Source of the DNA: JAYPHU01 sp038127535
GTDB taxonomy: Bacteria > Pseudomonadota > Alphaproteobacteria > Rhodospirillales > UBA2165
Direction of reading: 5' to 3'
DNA length: 64,000 bases
Assembly: GCA_038127535.1 (NCBI GenBank)
Contig: JAYPHU010000002.1
Location: forward strand, 62,001-126,000
Shown here: positions 54,593-61,497 of the stretch, piece by piece
How the letters are laid out: each line of letters starts with the position of its first letter
Numbering within the stretch: the stretch's first letter is position 1
The notes under the pieces: model-generated
What the model saw: the letters and a program-made list of their open reading frames with translations, nothing else
What the model was told of the DNA's origin: nothing
The model's database searches: none
Made by a program: the position numbers and the translations under genes

Positions 54593-55065
54593 TTTGCGAG
54601 ACGCTGGATGAATTTCTAGAGACGGTCCCGGCCGGCAGCCGGCTGATTGGTCTCGACGTCGGTTCCAAGACCATCGGTATCGCGGTCTCGGACTCTGCCC
54701 GCGCTGTCGCCACCTCTGTCGAGACGATCCGCCGCACCAAGTTTTCCAAGGATGTGGTGCTCCTCAAAGACATTTTGGCTGAGCGGGACGCCGGCGGCAT
54801 CTTCATCGGGTTGCCGGTCTCCATGGACGGCACCGAAGGCCCTGCCTGCCAATCAGTTCGCCAATTTGCCGCCAATCTGGCCGAAGAGATTGATCTGCCG
54901 ATTGCTTTTTGGGACGAGCGGCTGTCCACCTCGGCGATCGAGCGGTTTCTGGTGGATGAAGCGGATATGAGCCGCAAACGCCGGGGCGAGGTAGTGGATA
55001 AAATGGCGGCCGCGTATATTCTGCAGGGTGCCTTGGACGCGCTCCGCAACCTGTCGGAAGGCTAA
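54589..55065 (+). CDS. ruvX: Holliday junction resolvase-like protein RuvX (YqgF)
   Basis: 158 residues, RNase H fold: LIGLDVGSKTIGIAVSD gives the first catalytic Asp, FIGLPVSMDGTEGPACQ the middle motif, and FWDERLSTSAIERFL plus VVDKMAAAYILQ the later acidic residues. RuvX processes 16S rRNA ends and is an ancillary resolvase-like nuclease. Convergent with the broken kinase gene, overlapping it by four bases. Confidence 0.94.
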   Translation: MICETLDEFLETVPAGSRLIGLDVGSKTIGIAVSDSARAVATSVETIRRTKFSKDVVLLKDILAERDAGGIFIGLPVSMDGTEGPACQSVRQFAANLAEEIDLPIAFWDERLSTSAIERFLVDEADMSRKRRGEVVDKMAAAYILQGALDALRNLSEG

Positions 55066-57193
55066 ACCGCTTCCTTCAAGTTGATCAGCCGCTCCTTCGG
55101 CAGCACGATTGTCACCGTGGTGCCTTCTCCCGGCGCGCTTTTGATCGCCATGGAGCCGTCATAGCCCGTGATCAGACCCTCCGTCAAAGCCAGACCCAGG
55201 CCGGAACCTTCCTGGTCCCGGATCATGGACCCGTCCACCTGACCAAATTTCCGGAGCGCCGTCCGGATGCCGTCATCGTCCATGCCGATCCCGGTGTCCG
55301 AAATATCGATCTTTAGGTCGCCATTGTCCGTGAGCCCAGCCCTGAGCATGACCAGACCATCCTCATGCGTGAACTTGATGGCGTTGGAAAGAAGATTGAT
55401 CAGAATCTGTTTCAGCCGGCGCACATCGGCCCGCAGAACCGGTAGACTGTCCGGCAGATGGGTCACCATTTACAGACCGGCTTCCTCGGTCCGGATGGCC
55501 ATCATTAACTGGACCGATTCCAAGACCTGATGAATGGACACCTCTTCGTCGCGCAGGGTGAACTTGCCGGCCTCAATAGCCGACACATCAAGAATATCGT
55601 TAATCAGCTACTGCAGATGCAGGCCCGAAATCCGGATATTGTCCACATAGCCTTCATATTTTTCGTTGCCGATGGGCCCGAACGTGCCTTCCTGCATCAC
55701 TTCGGAATAAACGAGGATCCCCGTCAACGGCGAACGCGGTTCGTGACTCATATTGGTCAGGAACTTGGTCTTTGTCCGGTTCGCGATCTCCGCTTCCTCG
55801 TGCGCCTTGGTGAATTCATCTTCCCGGTTGCGCCGGTCGTTCACATCCGAATGGAAAACCGCCAGCGCCCCGTTCTTCAGTCCCTAGCCGCGCACCATGA
55901 TCCACCGGTCCCCGCGCCGAGACTCCATGGTTTCCGCCACGCCCGGATCCAAATCAACGGACGACCAATCCCTGATTTTAACGTCGGGATCCGTGATTTC
56001 AGCGCACTGGCTACGCAGTTCCATATACTTTTTCCGAGGCATACCGGGCGCCAGATGGGGTCGTATTTCCTCGGGCGCTCCATTGATGATCTGGCTGTTG
56101 CAAAACACCAGTTCGTCATTCGCGTTCCACAGAACAAAACCTTCGGCCAGGTTTTCCATGGCCTCGGTGAACTGTTGCCGCAACACCTCCGCCTTCAGCC
56201 TTGCGACGACTTCAGCGCTTTCATTCGCCGTCGCGCCGCGATAACCCTGGAACTCTCCGTCCTCGTCTTATAAAGGCTCGGCTGATATTCTAAGGTAGAG
56301 CAAATCATCGCCGTCATCGGCGTCATTGCGTTTGCGCCGGAAGCGGAAATCCCGGATCGGCTTTCTCTCTTCGGTAAGTCTTTTGACCTGAGCCCAGCCG
56401 TTCTCATCAGGCCATTCGGGCGCAACGCCCCAGAGCTGCTTCCCCAGGAGATCTTCACTTCCGCGCCAAAAATTACCCTCTGGGTCAGAGACAAACCTAT
56501 ACCGCAGCGCCGTATCGGTTTCCCAAAACCGGTCGACGGGGGCCAGGATAATATCCCGGAGCCTTTCCTCACTTTGCTTCAGGGAGGTCTCGATAAATTT
56601 ACGTTCAGTAATTTCCCGGGTCAGTTCGGCCGTGCATTCACTGACCCGCACCTCCAGTTCATCACGGGCTTTCTCCAAATCCAATTCGGCCTGACGGCGT
56701 TTGGTGACATTCCGGATATAGATGGTGAGCGGCGTATCCTCGCCGGACACTTGTGGTTTGATCAGCGTTTCGTAGAAGCGGCCGTCGCGCTCTTCATCTT
56801 TCAGCACCGGCGCACCGGTTTCCAGGGCGGCCCGGCAAATATCCCGCAACACCCCGGCGGCGTCGGCGGGAACCATATCGCAGATAGCGACGNNNNNNNN
56901 NNNNNNNNNNNNNNNNNNNNNNNNNNNNNNNNNNNNNNNNNNNNNNNNNNNNNNNNNNNNNNNNNNNNNNNNNNNNNNNNNNNNNNNNNNNNAATATCCC
57001 GCAACACCCCGGCGGCGTCGGCGGGAACCATATCGCAGATAGCGACGCCGGTGAGGTTATCGCTTTCGGTATCGAGGCTTTCGGCGGCATGCCGGTTCGC
57101 CTGTAGGATAACGCCGGTCGAATCGGTCACAAAAATACTGTTGGGGCACGCGTCCAGCACCACGTGGACGATGGGGTCAGATGTCCCGTCCAT
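55062..57193 (-). pseudogene. PAS-domain sensor histidine kinase, disrupted by four in-frame stops
   Basis: From ATG 57193 reading down: PAS domain (DACPNSIFVTDSTGVILQAN), gap 3, second part YIRNVTKRRQAELDLEKARDEL (coiled coil), another PAS (RFWETDTALRYRFVSDPEGN), TAA at 56268-56270, a further PAS (ENLAEGFVLWNANDELVFCN), TAG at 55884-55886, dimerisation box NMSHEPRSPLTGIL, TAG at 55608-55610, LINDILDVSAIEAGKF, TAA at about 55470-55472, then the ATPase domain (RRLKQILINLLSNAIKFTHE, GTGIGMDDDG-like, DQEGSGLGLAL). All pieces are in one frame. The phosphoacceptor box has Pro where Leu is usual. The four stops are TAA or TAG, so this is decay and not selenocysteine. Confidence 0.75.
56838..57047. 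other. Assembly gap 3: 100 N flanked by a 55-base direct repeat
   Basis: 56838-56892 and 56993-57047 are identical (start AATATCCCGCAACACC, end AGATAGCGACG); N at 56893-56992. Merging the two copies restores an uninterrupted kinase reading frame, so here nothing appears to be missing. Confidence 0.9.
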
Positions 57194-57423
57194 GGTCAAT
57201 TCGGTCTACGCAGCCATCGATTTAAGTTGCCGGCCATCCATGCCCACTTCTTACTCTCATGCAACATCCCAGGAATTCCGGGAGATTTTAACACTCGTTA
57301 CGCTCGTAAAGTCCCTCCACTTATATGAGCATACTTGTCCAAATTTAAAGGCATTTCTTGAGTCCATATTCACAATACAGTTCCGCTTGCCCAATTTCAG
57401 GCGCGTCCCTATATTGCCGCTTT

Positions 57424-58392
57424 ATGGCCGACAAATCGGTATCCTCTGACTTCCCCCACCGCCATATTCTGGGCATCGAGGGGCTTTCCGAACAAGAGAT
57501 TATACTACTTCTCGACAAGGCTGAGGAGTATGTGGATCAGAACCGTCGGGCGGATAAGAAGGTCGACACCCTTCGCGGCCGCACTCTCATCAATCTGTTC
57601 TTCGAAAATTCCACCCGCACCCTGACCTCTTTCGAGCTTGCCGGCAAACGGCTGAGCGCCGATGTCATCAATATGGCGGTCGCCACAAGCGCGGTGAAGA
57701 AGGGTGAGACCCTCATCGACACGGCGATGACGCTCAACGCCATGCATCCGGATATATTGGTTGTCCGGCACGGCGAAAGCGGCGCGACCCGGCTTTTGTC
57801 CGAGAAAGTGAACTGCTCGGTGATCAACGCCGGCGACGGCAGCCACGAGCATCCGACACAGGCGCTGCTGGACGCGCTGACCATTCGACGGCGGCGCGGC
57901 CGGCTCGAAGGTCTGCTGATCGCCATCTGCGGCGACATCCTGCACAGCCGGGTGGCGCGCTCCAACATTCTGTTGCTGATGACCATGGGCGCCCGGGTCC
58001 GGGTCGTCGCGCCGAAGACCCTGCTGCCCAGCGGTATCGAGAAAATGGGGGTCGAGGTCTTCACCGACATGAAAGAAGGCCTGAAAGACTGCGACATCGT
58101 CATGATGCTGCGCCTGCAGAACGAGCGGATGGACGGCAACTTCATCCCCTCCATCCGGGAATACTTCCTGTTTTTCGGTCTCGACTACGACAAATTGTCC
58201 CAGGCCAAACCTGACGCGCTGATCATGCATCCCGGCCCGGCCAACCGGGGCGTGGAAATCGACTCGGTCGTCGCCGACGATTTCAGCCGCAGCGTCATCC
58301 GCGAGCAGGTGGAGATGGGCGTCGCCGTTCGTATGGCTTGCTTGGAGATACTCGCCAAGAATCTCCATAACGAGCAGACGAAGAATCTGTGA
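57424..58392 (+). CDS. pyrB: Aspartate carbamoyltransferase catalytic subunit
   Basis: 322 residues from ATG 57424. Carbamoyl-phosphate motif FFENSTRTLTSFELAGKRL, SAVKKGETLIDTAMTL loop, HGESGATRLL, and HEHPTQALLDALTI are all present. It makes carbamoyl aspartate in pyrimidine synthesis. Thirteen bases before the dihydroorotase-like gene, the usual pyrBC' pairing in which an inactive PyrC homologue supports PyrB. Confidence 0.97.
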   Translation: MADKSVSSDFPHRHILGIEGLSEQEIILLLDKAEEYVDQNRRADKKVDTLRGRTLINLFFENSTRTLTSFELAGKRLSADVINMAVATSAVKKGETLIDTAMTLNAMHPDILVVRHGESGATRLLSEKVNCSVINAGDGSHEHPTQALLDALTIRRRRGRLEGLLIAICGDILHSRVARSNILLLMTMGARVRVVAPKTLLPSGIEKMGVEVFTDMKEGLKDCDIVMMLRLQNERMDGNFIPSIREYFLFFGLDYDKLSQAKPDALIMHPGPANRGVEIDSVVADDFSRSVIREQVEMGVAVRMACLEILAKNLHNEQTKNL

Positions 58393-58405
58393 TGGGGGTG
58401 CGGCG

Positions 58406-59734
58406 ATGAACGGTATCTGGACTGCCGCCCGGCCGGAAGCAAATCTGGGCCAGAGAGCGTATGTTAACGCCCGGCTACTGGATCCGGCAACCGGTCTTGA
58501 CGTGATGGGCGCGGTCCTGACCGACGGCGAGGTGATCGAGGATTTCGGCCCGCACTTGTTTAAGTCCGGCCCGTCCGAAAATATCCCGAGCGTCGATTGC
58601 GGCGGCCAGTGTCTGGTGGCTGGCCTGGTCGATATGCGCATGCAAATTCGGGAGCCCGGCCAGGAATACAAAGGCACCATCGAATCCGCCGGCCGCGCCG
58701 CCACCGCAGGCGGGGTCACCACCATGGTCTGCCTGCCTAACACCATGCCGGTAATCGAAGACATGCCGGTGGTGGAATTCGTCGCGCGGCGCGCGCGTCT
58801 CACCGGACTGACCAAGATTTATCCTTACGCCGCCATTACCCGGGGCCTAGAAGGCAACGATCTGACCGAAATGGGTCTGCTGGCGCAGGCCGGTGCGTTG
58901 GGGTTCACCGACGGTGAGAAGGCCATCGCCAACGCCCAGGTGATGCGCCGGGCCCTGACCTACGCCAGCACGTTCGGACTGCTGATCATCCAACACCCGG
59001 AAGAACCCAGTCTGGCCGGCGGCGGCATGAACGCCGGCGAGATCGCCACACGGCTGGGCCTGCCCGGCATTCCCCCGGCGGCGGAAACCATCATGGTCGA
59101 GCGGGATATCCGGCTGGTGGAAATGACCGGGGGGCGGCTGCATTTTGCCCATGTCTCCACCTCGGAAGCCATCAAGGCGATCCGCAAGGCCAAGGCACGG
59201 GGGTTGAACATCACCTGCGACACGGCGCCCCCCTACTTCGCGCTGAATGAGACCTCGGTGGGTGAGTATCGGACCTTCGCCAAGCTTTCCCCACCGCTTC
59301 GCAGCGAGAAAGACCGGCTGGCGGTGATTGAGGCGATCAAGGACGGCACCATCGACGCCATCGTCAGCGATCACTCCCCCCATGACGAGGACAGCAAACG
59401 GCTGCCCTTCATGCAGGCGGCCTTCGGCGGCGTCGGGCTGCAGACCCTGCTGCCAGTGACCTTGGAGCTATACCACAATGAGCATTTATCCCTTTTGGAC
59501 GCGCTGAGCCTTGTGACCTACCGCCCGGCGGACCTGCTGGGACTGAAAGCGGGCCGGCTGGCTAAAGGCGAGCCTGCCGACTTCACCGTGTTCGATCCGG
59601 AACGGGGCTGGAAGGTCAATGCCGACGAGCTGGTCAGCAAGGCCAAGAACACGCCGTTCGATGGCCGGCCCGTTCAGGGCGTGGTCCTGCGTACGGTCAT
59701 CGACGGCCGCACCGTCTACCGGCTGGACGCCTAG
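58406..59734 (+). CDS. pyrC: Dihydroorotase-like protein (PyrC'), metal-binding HxH missing
   Basis: 442 residues of the class I dihydroorotase family. Active enzymes have D-x-H-x-H-x-R-E-P-G; here the motif reads VDMRMQIREPGQEYKG, with Arg and Gln in place of both histidines. The rest of the fold (GGVTTMVCLPNTMPV, HFAHVSTSEAIKAIR, DAIVSDHSPHDEDSK) is kept. Non-catalytic PyrC homologues beside pyrB are known in several proteobacteria, where they form a complex with PyrB. A true dihydroorotase should be encoded elsewhere. Confidence 0.88.
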   Translation: MNGIWTAARPEANLGQRAYVNARLLDPATGLDVMGAVLTDGEVIEDFGPHLFKSGPSENIPSVDCGGQCLVAGLVDMRMQIREPGQEYKGTIESAGRAATAGGVTTMVCLPNTMPVIEDMPVVEFVARRARLTGLTKIYPYAAITRGLEGNDLTEMGLLAQAGALGFTDGEKAIANAQVMRRALTYASTFGLLIIQHPEEPSLAGGGMNAGEIATRLGLPGIPPAAETIMVERDIRLVEMTGGRLHFAHVSTSEAIKAIRKAKARGLNITCDTAPPYFALNETSVGEYRTFAKLSPPLRSEKDRLAVIEAIKDGTIDAIVSDHSPHDEDSKRLPFMQAAFGGVGLQTLLPVTLELYHNEHLSLLDALSLVTYRPADLLGLKAGRLAKGEPADFTVFDPERGWKVNADELVSKAKNTPFDGRPVQGVVLRTVIDGRTVYRLDA

Positions 59735-59744
59735 CAGCAAACCC

Positions 59745-60347
59745 ATGCCGGATTCCTTTACGCAAATTGATCTGATCGCCGCGATCCTGTCCTATTTTTT
59801 GGGCTCGATTCCGTTCGGCCTGGTTTTGACCAAGCTGACCGGCGCCGGCGATCTGCGTCAGATCGGCTCCGGCAATATCGGCGCGACCAATGTTTTGCGC
59901 ACCGGGCGCAAGGGATTGGCCGCAGCCACATTGATCCTGGACGGCGGAAAGGGCGCAGTTGCCGCTCTCATCGCCCATCACACCCAAAGTTTCGAGGTGG
60001 CGCTGATCGCCGGGCTGTTCGCGGTCCTGGGCCATAATTTTCCGATCTGGCTGAAGTTCAAGGGCGGCAAAGGCGTGGCGACCAGTCTCGGCGTCCTGCT
60101 CGCCATATCCTGGCCCACCGGTCTGTGTGCCTGCGCCACCTGGCTGTTGGTGGCGTGGCTGTTCCGCTATTCATCACTGGCCGCCCTGGTCGGGCTCGCC
60201 GTCGCGCCGATCTACGCCTGGTGGCTTGTGGGACCTCAAGAAGCATGGCTGGCGCTGATCCTGGCTGTCCTCATTTTCATCCGCCACCACGCCAATATCC
60301 GCCGGCTGATCAACGGTGAAGAAAGCCGGATCGGCGAAAAAAAGTAG
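59745..60347 (+). CDS. plsY: Acyl-phosphate:glycerol-3-phosphate acyltransferase
   Basis: 200 residues from ATG 59745, ten bases after pyrC. Membrane protein with the conserved loops GSGNIGATNVLRTGRKG, GHNFPIWLKFKGGKGVATS and the final HHANIRRLINGEES, matching PlsY motifs 1-3. It starts phospholipid synthesis at the inner membrane using acyl phosphate. Same position as in other alphaproteobacterial pyrC-plsY-dprA-topA blocks. Confidence 0.96.
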   Translation: MPDSFTQIDLIAAILSYFLGSIPFGLVLTKLTGAGDLRQIGSGNIGATNVLRTGRKGLAAATLILDGGKGAVAALIAHHTQSFEVALIAGLFAVLGHNFPIWLKFKGGKGVATSLGVLLAISWPTGLCACATWLLVAWLFRYSSLAALVGLAVAPIYAWWLVGPQEAWLALILAVLIFIRHHANIRRLINGEESRIGEKK

Positions 60348-60445
60348 CCGCTGACCGCCCGAATCCGGAAAAACAGCCTCTTGTTCCTGCATAGGTAGTG
60401 TGAACACCACCTGTAGGGAGACCGGTATGCCATTACCGCGCCTAT

Positions 60446-61480
60446 ATGATGACTGACGCCAAACGCGCCCTCGGCGCCACGGAGAAGCTAGACTGGCTGC
60501 GGCTGCTGCGGAGCGAGAACGTCGGACCGGTCACCTCCTACAAACTGCTGAAACGGTTTGGCACGGCGACCGCGGCCTTGGATGCCCTGCCGGAACTGGC
60601 GAACAAAAGCGGCGCCCGGTCAATCAAGGTAGCCTCCCGCGCCGCGGCCGAGAAGGAACTGCAGGAGATCAACCAAAGAAACGCCCACCTGATCGCCAGA
60701 ACTGAGCCCGCCTATCCACCCCTTCTCTCGTGCCTGGAAGATGCGCCGCCGCTGATCATCGTCATGGGGCATGCACACTTTTTAAAGAAGAAGACGGTTT
60801 CCATCATCGGTACACGAAATGCATCGATCACCGGTGTCCGCCTCGCCCACTCTTTTGCTGCCTCGTTCGGCGAAGCGGGTTTTCTGGTCGCCTCTGGTCT
60901 GGCGAGGGGCATTGATACCGTCGCCCATCAAGGCGCACTGGCGACCGGGACGGTGGCCATTGTCGCCGGCGGCGCCGATATCATCTACCCGAGAGAAAAC
61001 GACGAGCTCTGCGCCCGGATCGTCGATCAGGGCGCCGAGCTTTCGGAAATACCCCTCGGCACAGCCCCCCAAGCCCGGCATTTCCCGCGGCGAAACCGGT
61101 AGGTCTTTGCCCTGCCGGGATCGCCGCTTGACCCGCGCGCGAAGGTAACAAACGATCTGATCCGGCAAGGCGCGCATCTAGTCGATTCTGCCGAAGAAAT
61201 TATTCAGCACTTGAATGACGCCTATCGCTCTCGACTGAGGTAACCAGAACTCCCTGTTATTAAACAACTAATCAACACAGAGCTCTCCGACGACGACGTC
61301 CGGGACGCCCGCGAGGCGCTGATAAAATTTTTAAATACGACGCCCGTTACTGTTGACGAAGTCATTCGTCGGTGCCAAATGTCCCCTGCCGCAGTGTCGA
61401 CGGTGCTCTTGCAACTGGAATTAGCAAACAGGTTGGAACGTCACCCCGGCGGCAAAGTTTCTTTGATTGGCGAAGTGTAG
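60446..61480 (+). pseudogene. dprA: DNA-processing protein DprA, disrupted by internal deletion and two stops
   Basis: The N-terminal SAM-like part and Rossmann core are intact (LLRSENVGPVTSYKLLKRFG, GTRNASITGVRLAHSFAASF, GLARGIDTVAHQGAL). At ARHFPRRNR the frame meets TAG (61100-61102), and resumes in frame as VFALPGSPLDPRAKVTNDLI. About 30 residues normally between these (the GLS..VVVVEAA..SGSLITA region) are absent. A second in-frame TAA lies at 61240-61242, before the winged-helix C-terminus VTVDEVIRRCQMSPAAVSTV, ending at 61480. DprA loads RecA on incoming single-stranded DNA. Either a decayed gene or local misassembly. Confidence 0.8.
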
Positions 61481-61497
61481 AAGCAAAAAGAAAAGTC

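Noticed and set aside
55470..56270. Kinase stops as recoding (Sec or Pyl)
   Set aside because: They are TAA and TAG at non-cysteine positions, four in one gene, and no pyrrolysine genes or hairpins are seen.
57505..58815. 436-codon open frame on minus strand
   Set aside because: Antisense to pyrB and the start of pyrC.
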